Positions 1 through 12,285 of a stretch of DNA of 64,000 nt are shown here, one piece after another. The DNA is from Morinoia aosen (Eukaryota; Arthropoda; Malacostraca; Amphipoda; Talitridae): positions 17,922,058 to 17,986,057 of the forward strand of contig CM059576.1 in the NCBI GenBank assembly GCA_030386875.1, written 5' to 3'. The translations under genes and the position numbers were made by a program. Under the pieces are notes generated by a model. That model was given only the letters and a program-made list of their open reading frames with translations. It was not told the origin of the DNA and did no database searches. Positions within the stretch are counted from its first letter, which is position 1. Each line of letters begins with the position of its first letter.

Positions 1-1585
1 CCTACTGTACAAATGCAATAGCAATACAAGAGGTCACTCATAAATGTTTTTCTTAATTGAAGAAAAAATGTGACTCCTTTGATCTAGACTATATTTCAAC
101 ATTATCACAACCAATGGTTTAATGATGCAATACATGAGAACTATAGTAATTAGAGACTGACATCATAAGCTATCTTTGAATAAAAGGTGAATGACTCACC
201 TAATGAGAGTCCTGATCACACAGGATTTTCCTTTTACAGGAAGGTAGGTTTGATAAGGTTATTCAAGTGTTATATTTATTACCCTTAAATTACCAGGTTA
301 TTTTTTCTTTACTGTAGGATAAAGCTGAAAAGAATTAAAAAAGCATTCAGTAAATGAAAAGAATTGAATACAATAGAATGAAATTTATATACAAAGGATA
401 ATTAAGTACATTCAACCAATGAAACAACAAAATGACTAATTTCCTTACAGTACAATATTTTTGTATTTATCATCAGGTAACATTTCCTTGCAGCTCTCTA
501 CCATTTTTTCCATGCGTGTTACTATCTTCTAATTTTCACCTTATCTAATTCAATATTATCAGGGCCAAACACTTTCTAACACAAAAAACCACTTTTGATA
601 AACAATTCTTGTCTTAATTCTTTTTTACAACCACCTTGAGTGTTTCTACAAACGGTCTTTATAAAAATTTTGATCAGTCTACTGTTCCTTTTCATCTTAG
701 CTAATAATGCTAAAATATCAGCACAGCGTGGCTGCAATGTATTGTTGACTGTGCATCAAACATTTCCACCTCCCTCTTCCCCTCAAAAGTCTTGCTTCAC
801 CTGACACAGAACTCCATCTGGATACATCTTTAACAAACATGTAACACTACATACCACTGATGCAAGCCCACAAGCATTTCACACCATTCACTCACTATAC
901 TTTCAGTTTTCACACATGCTCTGCTTTCAATATAATAGCTCATGGTCTTAAGGGAATCAAACGGTTTGGCCCTTTACAATATTCAAAAATTTATAAAAAA
1001 ATACTTCACAAATGCAATAAGCTCTGAGGTATTCCCAACATGTTTGGAACTCATGTAAAATATGATGGGCACTTCTTAAACACATTAGAAAACCACTTCC
1101 AGAATAAATTTTGTTAAGTGAGGTATGACTGTAGAATCAAACCTGAAATAAAATCACTATTATGAAAGTGATTAAAAGTCCGTTCGTCTGTCTGTGTAAC
1201 CCCCTCTTCTAATCGATAGATTTGATAGCAACAAGGATAAAGCTTAAGAAATACAAGAAATTATTCTATTGAATTACTTTTCTGTGGCAATTTAATTCCC
1301 TTTCACTTGGATTATGGTATCCAGAATATGCAATTGGCAGATTTTAACAAATAGGAATTTTTTTGAGTACTTTCTCTGTTGAAATTCATCATGTTGCTTT
1401 GATGTTTTTAATGATAATGCAAAAAAAATGTTTTAAATTTGTTTGACCAGTAACCTGGCTACCAATTAGTAGAAAGCCCAAGATTTTGAAACTAGAGTTA
1501 TCATTTTCGAAATTGTGATTTTCTTGAGCAGCTTCAAAGAGATAATAGTTGGCATTTAAAAAAAATTCCAGCAAAAAAGGCCACC
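1..1585. other. AT-rich stretch without a recognised gene
   Basis: I see no coding region, tRNA or clear repeat boundary. The open frame on the minus strand at 1389-1691 is low-complexity and lies opposite the repetitive-peptide remnant that starts at 1586. Confidence 0.5.
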
Positions 1586-1918
1586 ATGGATAGAAATGTG
1601 TCCAACCGCAAGGGAGAAGTAGCAAGACTACAACAGCAAGAAAACACCAAAGATGATCGGAAGAACAACGTGAAACGGCAAGACAAAGCAATGCTGCTTG
1701 CTAACGAGAAGCTAAATTGACCCTTGAACGGCGTTTGGAAATTCTACGAAATAATGCAGAGCAACACCGAGTAGCTAGAGAGAGCATAACGCATGAAAGA
1801 AGCACGGAAATTCTTCAGCATAACTCTGGACAACATTGAGTGGCATGAGAGAACTTAACTCAAGAAAGAAGGGATGAAATTCTTCAGATTAATGCCAACC
1901 AGCACGTGTGCACTAGTT
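1586..1918 (+). pseudogene. Remnant encoding a repetitive, charged peptide
   Basis: An ATG in a good context (CCACCATGG, ATG at 1586) opens a frame that breaks within about 90 bases. Allowing one frameshift near 1650 and stops further on, the plus strand encodes about three imperfect copies of a ~20-residue Q/R/N/E-rich unit, with recurring EIL-N-QH and VARE motifs. Repeats of this type occur upstream of the Rep/helicase region in some Helitron proteins, but no Rep or helicase motif is visible here, so that link is a guess. The frame is clearly decayed. Confidence 0.3.
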
Positions 1919-3079
1919 TAAAATAACAAGACAACAATAATATGACAATATATTTGAGCCCAACTCAGTCTTGAAGAAAAAGAGTGACCTAAAACAAAAG
2001 GTTTTGCGTGGTGCAAAGATCTGGCAAGTGGAAGGAGATGAACATCAGTAAATAGATATTTCTGCTGAGGTAATAATGAGAGTTAGATACAACAGAGAAC
2101 CAGGGCACTAGTTTTGCAAGTCTACTACAGAGATGTTCACCATCTCACTAGTCTCTTCTCAACACAATAATTACACTTCTATGTTTTGAAGCATTACTTG
2201 GAGCTTACTATCTTCAACAAAGATAATATATCATAGCATCAGAGATTAGATCTACCACATTTCATCATTCTTTTTAATTAAAAGCCAATGAAACTAGTTT
2301 ATAACCATGGACAGGCATCAACCAAACAGACATAAATTATTAATTATTAATAAAAAATTTAATATAATAAAATCACACTAAGAAAACATAAAAGAGAAAA
2401 AGGACACGAATTACATTCATGACATTTACAGTGAAGAGAACTAAAGCTACAGATTGCTTTTTAACCTAGAGCAATTTTCTCATTACTTTCAACCATTATT
2501 GCTTGCATCAATTTCCCAACTGCTCCAGCATCAATGCCTGTCAGTCAGCAAATAAAAGTTGTGATATGATGAGCTTACATTTTTTCTACTTGCATTCCTT
2601 GCCAACAATATTCTTCATCTAATATTTATGATCCCTTGGTAAATGAAAAAACAAATGGCGTGAACTTTAATTGAATTTGGTGAAAGAGAATTCAAATGCC
2701 TCCCATTTGACGAATAAATTTTTCCCATGAAGCTACAACAATTCAGTAGTTTCAGAGCTCAAAATTAGACAAGAATGTTTATCGCTAGATAGAGAGTAAG
2801 TAGCCTTTTAGTTTTTCTGATATATATACTCCTTTTGCACTGAGCTGAATTTGATTTTTAAAAACTAAAAAATCCTTGAATAACATGTTGTTCATTAATT
2901 TTTTAATCAAGAAACATAAAATTTACATATTCGATTACCTCAAAATTATTCCACGCAAATGAAATTTTCATCATGAAACGAATTTGATGTGTATTGCCAA
3001 AATATTGAATACAATGTATAAGTAAACTACTTTGCAAAATGGTTAACAAAATGATATGACTTTTTTCAACTCGTGTCTT
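1919..3079. other. Unannotated AT-rich DNA
   Basis: No gene, tRNA or repeat boundary recognised in about 1.2 kb. Confidence 0.5.
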
Positions 3080-3560
3080 CCCATTCTGAATTTACATCCT
3101 GGCTGCTTGCAAATCCTCTGTTTTTGAGATACAACATAAAAAATGTTCAGGTAAGAATAGCATTGATGACAATTTTAATTTGGCTTTTGGCGCTTTGCAT
3201 TGGGTCGATATACAGTTTAATCCACTCATGGAAATTTAAAAATTCCGTTTGCAAGAATCACTAAAGGAACACATTCAGGAACATTTTATTCAAATGACGT
3301 TCTGCTTGCTGATGCATTATTTTTGAGATATAACAATGATTACGTTCAGATAGGAATAACATATACAGTCGGTTGCTTAGTTACAGCATTGTTGAGTCAC
3401 ACCCACTTTCTTGGCAGGAACATGTCCGTTCCTTCACACTTATATACAACATTCCTATAACTTCAAAGTTGAATCATTCAAAAATTTCGCATTGGTGAGC
3501 AGAATGTCATTCCTGTAAAACATTTTTAAATGTGTCCCTTTACTGATCCTTTAGAATGGA
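3080..3560. repeat. Foldback/MITE-like repeat, copy 1
   Basis: 3252-3360 closely matches 7325-7430 (AATCACTAAAGG, then TTCTGCTTGCTGATGCATT and GAGATATAACAATGATTA). The end at about 3500-3555 is an inverted version of the start (GAGCAGAATGTCATTCCTG then CCCTTTACTGAT). A shorter related unit precedes it at 3105-3165. This is a non-coding inverted-repeat element; 7283-7835 is a better preserved copy. Confidence 0.6.
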
Positions 3561-3859
3561 ATTTTTAATTCTGTGAAAGGAATAAACTGCATATTGATTC
3601 TGCATTGTTTGAACACTCAGTTTTTCAGCCCCAATAACATGTCTAAGTGAATGTGAAAAAGAGGACAATAACCAATTATCCAATTTTGGGTGCTTGACTA
3701 TAGATAATAAGATCAAAATAAACAATTTTTCTTCTATGCACTCTCCATTGCAATTGAGTATTTAACAAGTTATAGCAGTGACATAATGTTACGTAACTGA
3801 ACTAATCTAACCTAAAGTAATGTAAAGTAAAGTAAATGACCTAAATTATCTCAACGTAA

Positions 3860-5632
3860 CAATTACTCAAGCGCATTACAGCCGTTGGAAGGGAGAGTTC
3901 ATTAAGGGTCCTCCCCTCAAACCAATTTTTCCCACGCTTCAAAGAATGGAATTGCAGAAGGTAACCTACAGCTATAACTCGTTAACTCGTTGCTATAACT
4001 CGTTGCAAAGTGCAACAAATAAAAATTGCTCATTTCAATCTAATTACCAATAATCAAGCACCAAAAATTGGAAAATCAATTATTGTCCTTTCCTTCACAA
4101 ATACCCACGTCTCAGTAAAGCTAATTCAAGTTCCCATAACTTCAGAATTATAGAGTTAAATATCTCAAAAAGCACCCATTTGCAAGCAAAGTGTCATTTG
4201 TTTACAACCTCTTGAATATCTCTTATTGCATTTATTTGGCAACATAATTTTCAAAATTGTTGATGTGCCATATCAAAATTGAATAAAAACTCAAGAATTC
4301 CATGTTCTTTTGAATATCTGATGCCTTACCAATATAAATTTGATAAATGTATAGGAGATGCGGTATATGTGAAGGAGAGGACAGTGATCGATTTTGCAAT
4401 TTTTGGTGCCTAAACATAGTTAATTAGATCAAAACAAACAATTTTTTCTAAGCATTTTGCATCTGAAATGAGTATTATATGAGTTATAGCGGTATGTTAA
4501 TTTTCGTCTTTGATGACAAATGCGCTCGAATAAAGAGCTACTCATCAATTTTCAAATTTTGTTGCTTGAATCCCGGTAATAATGTCAAATAAACTACTTT
4601 CCTTCTATACACTTTTTGCGGCAAATGATTATTTTATGAGTTATAGCGGTAGGTTTAGTTTTGTGTTCTATAGCAGTTCCAGTTGAGTTGTTGGAGTACA
4701 TTTGGGTACTTTGTAATTCATCATTAGCCAACCCTGTGGAGCCTGAATCTACGGTAAATGTAAAGTGTTTGCTAGTAATCGATTCTTGAATTTTTGGTGC
4801 CTAAACATAATTAATAAAATAAAAAAAAACAAGTTTTCTTCTATGCACTTTCCGTCAGAAATGACTATTTTACGAGTTATATCAGTAAATGACTTACCGC
4901 AACCCTAGTGTTTGAAGCAGAAATAAATTATCGATCACGCAATATGGCAACACTGCAATGGAGTCTTGCTTTTCACACGCTCGTCATCACAGACAAAACT
5001 AAACCTACCGCTATATCTTGTTAAATACTCGGTTGACAAAAAAAGTCTTTTAAAGAAAAGTTGTTTATTTTGATGTTATTACCATGATTCAAGCAACAAA
5101 AATCAAAAAATCAATGAGTAGCTGTTTATTCGAGCGCATTCGTCATCAAAGACATAACTAAACCTACCGCCATAACTCGTTAAATACTCATTTGCAAAGG
5201 AGGGTGCATAGAACCAAACTTGTTTATTTCAACCTAATTAACTATGTTTAGGCATCAAAAACCTAGAAATTGATTACTAGCAAACACTTTACATTCACCA
5301 AACCTATTTCTAGGATCTTTTAGGTAATAACACAGTGAAGGTTATCACCCATAAATAGTGAGTAATAGCAGTATGTTAATTTTTGTTTTTGATGGCTGGA
5401 ATGCGCTCAATCATTCGAGCGCCTCGAAAGGGAGAGTCCATTGTATTCTTCTCTCTGAACAATTTCTTTCCGCTTCAAACACTAGAGTTGCGGTAAGTGA
5501 TTTACCATTATAACTCGTTAATTACTTACTTGCCCAAAAAGTGCATGGATTAAAAGTTGTTTATTTAGATATAATTACCATGATACAGGCAAAAAAAATT
5601 AAAAAATTGATTGGTTGCATCTCCTCAACATT
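3860..5632. repeat. Cluster of dispersed palindromic repeat units (TAACGAGTTATAGCGGTA family)
   Basis: Units of roughly 150-250 bp recur in both orientations. Each contains a CGCTATAACTCGTTAA-like box, then ACTCATTTG, a GTGCATAGAAGAAAA-like stretch, and a CAAAAATTGAAAAATCGATT-like end. Copies occur near 3960-4100, 4230-4480, 4500-4660, 4800-4890, 4990-5130, 5150-5290 and 5390-5620. Further copies lie at 6180-6640, 38640-38950 and about 54080-54165. The short open frames here have no coding character. Confidence 0.6.
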
Positions 5633-7043
5633 AAGAAGAGCGTCTCCCTTGTGACCCCCATGTTTTTGAGATTTCTTGCAAAACTGGGATTTTTGCTGCT
5701 ATAAGAAGTGTGAGGGTCAGGTACATCCTGGGAAGAAATGAGACTTGTACGTCCACTCGTTCGCCCGCTACGGGGGTTTGAAGAATGTGGGGGAGGGGAG
5801 GGGGATGTGGTATTTTATCATGTTACACCTTCCCCATGGCAGTTTCTTCATGGCTCGAAGTTGCTATGTCAACTCCTATGTCTCTGGATTACTCTATAAT
5901 GATTTCAAGGGTCTAACTTGAACCAAAAATTTTAAAAAATTATTAATTTGAGTTGTTTGTTTTTCTGTTTTGCTTATAATGTAAACAAAGGTTTTTGGGG
6001 TTTCAAAATTTTTCTCCTCCAACAGTTTTTAAGCTACAGTGATGATTTTGGTATCATTGGATGCGAAAAGACACGGGCTTTTATGAAAACTAAAATTTGT
6101 TTCGGTAAATCTGAAGGATATGTCAGTTATCGATTTTCCTCTTTTTGGTGCCTGAACCTAATTAATTGAATCAAAATGAACAAGTTTTCTTCAATGCACT
6201 TTTTGCCTCAAATGAGTATTTTACGATTTATAGCGGTAAGTTTAGTTTTGTCATTGATGACGAATGCGCTCGAATAAACAGCTACTCATCGATTTTCGAA
6301 TTTTTGTTGCTTGAAACATGGTAATAACATCGAAATGAACAGCTTTTCTTCTATACACTTTTTTCGTCAAATGAGTATTTAACGAGGTATAGCGGTAGGT
6401 TTGGTTTCGTCTTTCAAGACAGAGCGCTGGAAGCGAGACGCCATTGCAGTATTGCCATACAACTGGATCGAAGAATTTCTTTCTGAACCAAAGACTGGAG
6501 TTGCGGTAAGTCATTTACCGCTATAACTAATAAAATACTCATTTGAGACGGAAAGTGAATAGAAGAAAACTTGTTTATTTCGATCCAATTAACTATGCTA
6601 AGGCATCGAAATTTACAAAATCGATAACTGACATATCTTTCAGATTTACCTTTGTTTCCTCAAATTTCCTTTTTCAATATGAAAAAGTGTAAAAATTGGA
6701 AAAAAATCCTTTTTTTGAAAATAGACAGCTTTATGACATCATAACTTATGAACAATAAATCATTTTGGAATGAATTTTAGTTTCTATAAAAGCCTGTGTC
6801 TTTTCATATCCAATGATACCAAAACCATTACTGTAGCTTAGAAACTGTAGGAGGAGAAAATTTTTGAAAACCCCCACCTAAAATTTCGTTTTCTTCGATT
6901 TTCCATTTTCTTTTCAAGAAAACCGAACTTTTGCTCCAAGCAAAAATGATTTCAAATTTAATTTCCTATCAGTATACTGAATTTCATTGTTCTGGGTTCA
7001 ATAATAAAGAAAAAAGTCCGTATGGGGGACGCTCTCCTAAACC
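5633..7043. mobile_element. Foldback DNA element with long internal inverted arms
   Basis: The left end reads AAGAGCGTCTCCC with CCCCCATG after it; the right end reads CATATGGGGG-like sequence followed by GACGCTCTCCT, a degenerate terminal inverted repeat. Inside, about 5960-6245 and about 6515-6880 are long inverted copies of each other. Both contain CTCCTCC-AGTTT-AAGCTACAG, TGGTATCATTGGAT and the CGATAACTGACATAT box. The centre carries two inverted units of the TATAGCGGTA family. No transposase is visible, so it would be non-autonomous. The exact termini are uncertain. Confidence 0.5.
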
Positions 7044-7282
7044 ATAAATTTTAGTTCTAGCAAGTATTACAAGTTAGATATTGGTATTTACATCATTGAT
7101 TCAACTTTTCACCATCCAGTTTACATCATGTATAATTCATAATTGATATAAAAATATACATTAGTTAGATCTTCCTAAATCAATATGGATGCTAATAAAA
7201 AACTATTTTACAACACAGAAAAATCAACACAGCAATTTTTGAAAATTCACAACATAAAACACTCAATAAAAACAGAGGTCAT

Positions 7283-7835
7283 TATGCAGTTTAAGGGATC
7301 CACCAAAATCAGGAATTCCATTCTCAAGAATCACTAAAGGGGCCCAGTTAAAAACGTTTTACACCAATGACATTCTGCTTGCTAATGCATTATTTTTGAG
7401 ATATAACAATAATTATGTTCAGATAGGAATAACGTTGTATGGTTGGCTGCTTAGTTGCCGCATTGTTGGGTCATGCCCACTTTCCTTGCAGGACACGCCC
7501 ACTTTATAGCGCAAAAAAACAGCATCGGTTGGGTAAGTTAAGGTAAGCTATTTTAGCTTGATTCACATTACTTTAGGTTTGTTCATTTAACTAACCTAAC
7601 ATTACCTCCCCAAACCTCACCAATCGTAACGTCAATATTGTTTTACATCACGTTTATGTCCATTCCTTCACTTTTATATATGGCGTTTGTATGACTTCAA
7701 AGTTGAATAATTAAAAAATTATGCATCCGCAAGCAGAACGTCATTCTGGTAAACTTTTTTAAATGCGTTCCTTTAGTCATTCTTGGGAATGGAATTCCTA
7801 ATAGGCTATTGATGGATCCCCTTAACTACATATTC
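7283..7835. mobile_element. Foldback/MITE-like repeat, copy 2
   Basis: The left end (AAGGGATCCACCAAAATCAG, GGAATTCCATTCTC, AGAATCACTAAAGG) is inverted at the right end, which read on the minus strand gives AAGGGGATCCATCAATAG, GGAATTCCATTCCC, AGAATGACTAAAGG. The arms continue through the TTCTGCTTGC-ATGCA box. The centre holds a short AT-rich palindromic stretch. No open frame. Matches the copy at 3252-3560. Confidence 0.65.
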
Positions 7836-7983
7836 ACCAAAACATATTTTTTTCATTGAGCACAGCCTGCACAGGTTTACTGATTATTGTGAATTAATTT
7901 GTTATAAAGGTACAAAGTTATTTCAATGACTGCTAAAATCACTTCGAATCAAATATGAAATGCAAACCAAGGGCTTTGGCCTA

Positions 7984-8560
7984 TCAAAGGCAAGTGTTTA
8001 GTAGGACCGAGTACACCTTGTAGTTCCGTGGGGTTTACCGAAGCTTTGAGTCCGAGTACAACTTGCGAATCACAAGAGAGAACTTGAAGTTGAGGGCCGA
8101 CAGCGCCGGACGCCGGTGCCTTTGTAACGGCCTACAATTCCCTCCGCACCACCGGCAGGCCGCAGCGGAGACATTTCAAGAAACACTTTGCGAGAAGTAC
8201 AGGAATTTCTTGAGAATTTCTTGAGTCCACCTCGCGCGACTTTAGACTTAAGTTTTCCACTCGTTACTTCTGAAAGAATGCACCAATTGCCTTCAAATTA
8301 CTCTCAAACAAAAGAAATAAGCATTTTCTATCTTCTTATTATAAACAAAATCCTATCGGTTGTCTAAAAGTTATAAGAATTTCTCGATAAACATTGCCCA
8401 CTCGCGCGCAGTCAAAACACTTAAGTTTTCCAATCAAACTTTTGAATTAATGCACCAATTGCCTTCAAATTACTCTCAAACGAAAGAGCGAAACAGTTCC
8501 TATTAGCCCATTATGAACAAAACCTAAACAGTTTTCTGGAAACTACTGCATATTTCACCT
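7984..8560 (-). repeat. 5' fragment of the I-like LINE (tandem monomers), inverted
   Basis: Read on the minus strand this matches 31505-33140: two ~172-bp monomers (each with GGAAAACTTAAGTGTTTTGAC or a variant and CAATTGGTGCATT), then the junction ending GGCCTGCCGGTG. More diverged sequence follows, resembling the leader just before ORF1 at 33141. It stops before coding sequence, so it is a 3'-truncated or deleted copy. The internal CACCAATTG box recurs at 8281 and 8453. Confidence 0.6.
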
Positions 8561-9538
8561 ACCTGTTACGATTGGTGGGTATGGTTTAACTTTAATATAG
8601 GTATTAACGTCCAATCATAATCTTTCTCGATAGTGTTCTCGAAATTGCGAAAAGAGGGATAATGAAGACATTTTAGGGGACTCCGCTTTTGGATATTTTT
8701 ATTGGAGGAAGCCGGGAGGATCGATGCTTCTTGATTCTGAAGAGCTTGACTTAGATGGCGTAGTCCGTGAAGGCGAAGGCTCGGGCGAGTGACGAAGTCG
8801 ACAGGAGGTGCGTGTGCGTATTTGGTGGCAGTAAATTTTAGGGTACGGGCAATTTAACAAGCCAGAAAATAGGGCTTTAGGGATGGCTTCAAGTCTTAAT
8901 TTTTGAGCCGTGATTGATGGTGGTCATTCAATTTTACTTGGTCTTGGAGTTTAAGAATTATTACACAATGAAGACAAATGTCCGTAGTTGGAGCAGATGG
9001 ATATTTAGCCAGCAAATTAGATAATTATACCAGGCCGAAATCAGCTCGCAAAACCGAGGCAGATGCAAGGCAATAAGGTCGAGTTAAGAGTCCGACTCAC
9101 GTCGGAACTATTCAGAATAAATGGTGTAACTCGATGTTTGAGTTGTAAGTATACTCAAGGTGACTTAATGCTCAGTGAGCGTAAAACACAAGTGTAAAGT
9201 TAAAATGTAAAAGTCGAGTGTAAAACTCGAGAGTAAAAACATCAAGGCCCAGGGATAATGTGTTGTGGCGTTTGTTGACGGCGATGAATCTGGAATAATC
9301 GAAGACGCTGAATTGAAACATTCCGAAGAGGCACCAAGAATAATCCACAACTGTCATCCCTAGCATTGTAATAAATATTTCCCATCACGGAGAAAACCCT
9401 GACCTTCTTCCACATATTTAAGCTCAAAGCTATTAGTTTCATTACAGGCTCATGAAGAATAGGAAAGGTTCAACAGCTGGCAATGGCTGTTCCTTTATGC
9501 TTGATTTACAATATAAGCATGACAGTACAAGATTTTAA
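8561..9538. other. Unannotated DNA left of the Copia element
   Basis: Moderately GC-richer than its surroundings. Three short overlapping minus frames near 9165-9442 have no recognisable motif. I cannot assign it to a gene or repeat. Confidence 0.4.
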
Positions 9539-9774
9539 TGGATTTAGGTTAAGTAAAGCGAGACACTTGGAGTTTGTATAATATCAGTACACACAGCAGG
9601 ACACAGTTTACATCACGAAGGATAGCGGTGGAGTAGACTCCAGCCAAGCCCGAGAACCATGAGCTCAGTTCTCAGCGCAGAGTACTGTCTAAACACATTC
9701 TAACACAAGAGCACTGTAACATTATCAGTATTATACACATATACATTCAAGGTGCTACAATAAAGGTTTCAACA
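9539..9774 (-). repeat. Copia 3' LTR (236 bp)
   Basis: Begins TGGATTTAGG and ends TTTCAACA on the plus strand, i.e. TG...CA ends. Nearly identical to 24479-24738 except for a 24-bp length difference: GGAAGGATAGCCACCAACC lies within sequence present only in the 5' LTR. Confidence 0.93.
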
Positions 9775-9783
9775 CTCCTTCTC
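9775..9783 (-). other. Polypurine tract of the Copia element
   Basis: The minus strand reads GAGAAGGAG immediately before the 3' LTR. Its position and purine content fit the primer for plus-strand DNA synthesis. Confidence 0.75.
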
Positions 9784-9843
9784 ACATTGAATGTGTGTCA
9801 GATGAGACCATTCCTAACTTCGTTCTCAGTCTAGAGAACTTTT

Positions 9844-10215
9844 CTATGGGTAGGTCTTGGTAAATATGTCGGTGAGCATTTCGTCGGTAGGGCAATACAC
9901 TACGTCTATGTGTTTGTTACTTACAAGATCCCGTACATAGTGAAACTTAATATCGATGTGCTTGCTCCTCCCATGATATTTGGGGTTGTTGGCAAGACAG
10001 TTGGCTGACTGGTTGTCTTCGTTTATAACCATTGGTTCCACAGTACCAAAATTTAGATCACTGAGTAAGTGCTTCAACCAGACAGCCTCTTGAGCCGCAC
10101 CGGCAAGAGCACCGTATTCGGCTTCTGCAGTTGAGAGGGCTACACAAGTTTGTTTGTTAGATCTCCACGTAATAACCGAATTACTGAGGGTGAAACAGTA
10201 ACCAGAGGTAGACTT
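9844..10215 (-). pseudogene. Copia RNase H, C-terminal part
   Basis: Carries the end of the Copia RNase H domain: ALSTAEAEYGAL, a DNQSA motif, HIDIKFHYVRD and the closing DIFTKTYP at 9844. It is out of frame with the upstream RT because about one base is lost near 10215, after the SDADWAGDK motif. In the intact element this activity degrades the RNA strand during reverse transcription. The sequence is otherwise well conserved, so the break may be recent. Confidence 0.88.
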
Positions 10216-12285
10216 ATTTCATTTTTATCACCAGCCCAGTCAGCATCTGAATAACCAATGCAAGTATCAGAACATTTGCTATACCAGAGACCTAGTTTAG
10301 AGGTGCCTCTCAGGCACCTGAATATTCTCTTAACACACATCCAATGCTGTTCAAGAGGCTTGGAGCTGTATTTAGCAACATTATTCACTGCGAATGCAAT
10401 GTCAGGTCGAGTTCTTGTTGACAAATACAAAAGGCTACCTACAGCACTTTGATAAGTAGCAGGGTCAAATTCGACATCATTTGGGGAGCATTTCGGATTT
10501 ACATTTACATCAGCGGGAGTTGCAACAGGTTTACAATTATCAAAGACAAATTTTGACAACAAAGCCTCAGTGTAAGCAGCTTGATTTAAGAAAACATTGT
10601 TTTTAGATTGTACAACACTTACACCTAGGAAGTAACTCAGCACACCAAGGTCTTTCATTTTGTATTGGGTAGAAAGACTCATCTTTATTTGATTTATTTC
10701 GTCACCAGACTCAGAAGCAATCATTAGATCGTCTACATACACCGCCACAATACACAATTTCTTCTCTTGAACACGAGTGTATATACAAGCATCACTCTTA
10801 GATTGTACAAAACCCAATTTCTTCAAATAGCTATCTAGTGTAGTATTGTAAGACTTAGGAGCTTGTTTTAGTCCGTAGAGCGATTTTTGTAGTTTACACA
10901 CAAGATTTTCTTTGCCTTTGACAATAAACCCGTCAGGCTGAACCAGGTACAGTTCTTCAAACAGTTCTCCATTAAGAAAGGCTGTTGCAACGTCCATGTG
11001 ATGGACTTGCATGTTGCATTTGGCAGCCAAAGCTAGTACTGTCCTGACAGACTCAAATCGAACCAAGGGACTGAAGGTCTCGTCGTAGTCAATGCCATAT
11101 TTTTGTGAGTAGCCCTGAGCCACAAGGCGAGCTCTGTACGAGCAAATGCTTCCGTCGGGTCCGGTTTTTCTTCTAAAGATCCACTTTGATTTGATAGGTT
11201 TTTTGTCATTAGGACACTCTACAAGAGACCATACTTTGTTTTGATTTATAGACTCCATCTCATTCTCCATAGCTGTTTCCCATAGTTTTGCTTCTGGTCC
11301 ACTGAGTGCTTCTTGAACACAAGATGGTGTATCAAGCTCATTTTTCATTAAATACACCCATTCACCAAACCTATCAGGAGCCCGTCGATACCTGGCTGAT
11401 TGTCTAGGCTCCACTACCTCCATCCCAGCATCTGACTGCCTATGCTCCACCCCTCCCTCAGAGTCTTCTGGTTCTGGATCCTGAGGAAGAAGAGTAAAAT
11501 TACCACCATTTACTTCTGAAGGCTCCTTCTCAATTGGCATCTGCTGAGATTCATTGAACATAACGTCTCTACTCAAAAATATCCTTCTGCTGCTTATGTC
11601 ATACAGACGATATCCCTTGGATCCACTTCCATATCCTACAAGAACACACGGTTTAGACTTTGGATCAAGTTTTTCCCTCTCATCTTTAGGGACATGAGCG
11701 TACGCACTGCAGCCAAAGGTTTTGAGGTGCTGTACATTGGGCTTGTGTCCATTACGGGCCTGATAAGGGGTCATATCATTCAATGCACTAGCAGGGCTCC
11801 TATTTTTGATATACACGGCAGTTGATATAGCTTCACCCCAGAATGATTTTGGTAACTTTGAACCAGACAGCATAGCTCTGACAGAGTCAAGAAGAGTTCT
11901 ATTCATTCTTTCTGCAACTCCATTTTGTTCAGGCGTCTTAGGCACAGTTTTTTCATGGAAAATTCCTTCCCTTTTTAGGAATTGTTTAAAGTCATTAGAG
12001 ATGTATTCCCCACTGTTATCGGAGCGCAGAATTTTAATTTTGTGATCATAGTGATTTTCTACCAAAGATTTGAACTCCTGAAACACTTTAAAAACATCAC
12101 TCTTATGTTTGATAATGTACACCCAAGTATACCTGGAGTGGTCGTCTATGAAGGTTACAAAATACCTTCCACTCCCAAGTGATATGGGATTAAGCTTGCC
12201 ACACACATCACTGTGGATAAGTTCTAAGGGTTGGCGTTCCCTTTTGTGATTTGTTTTGGGGAACTGAAGCCTATGATTTTTACCA
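10215..12285 (-). pseudogene. Copia integrase core and reverse transcriptase
   Basis: About 690 residues in one frame. The integrase catalytic core comes first (FIDDHSRYTW, ILRSDNSGEY, PEQNGVAERMNRT supply the D-D-E residues), then a linker with RRAPDRFGEW. The RVT_2 reverse transcriptase follows (DYDETFSPLVR, HMDVATAFLNGEL, KSLYGLKQAP, catalytic AVYVDDLMIAS) and then the first half of RNase H (YSDADWAGDK). It makes cDNA in the particle and inserts it into the genome. The frame is open from the integrase core to 10140 but loses the correct frame at both ends. It is joined by frameshifts to 12286-12833 upstream and 9844-10215 downstream. Confidence 0.93.

Noticed and set aside
9165-9442. Three overlapping open frames as a host gene
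   Set aside because: Short, overlapping in all minus frames, no motif, no splice structure.
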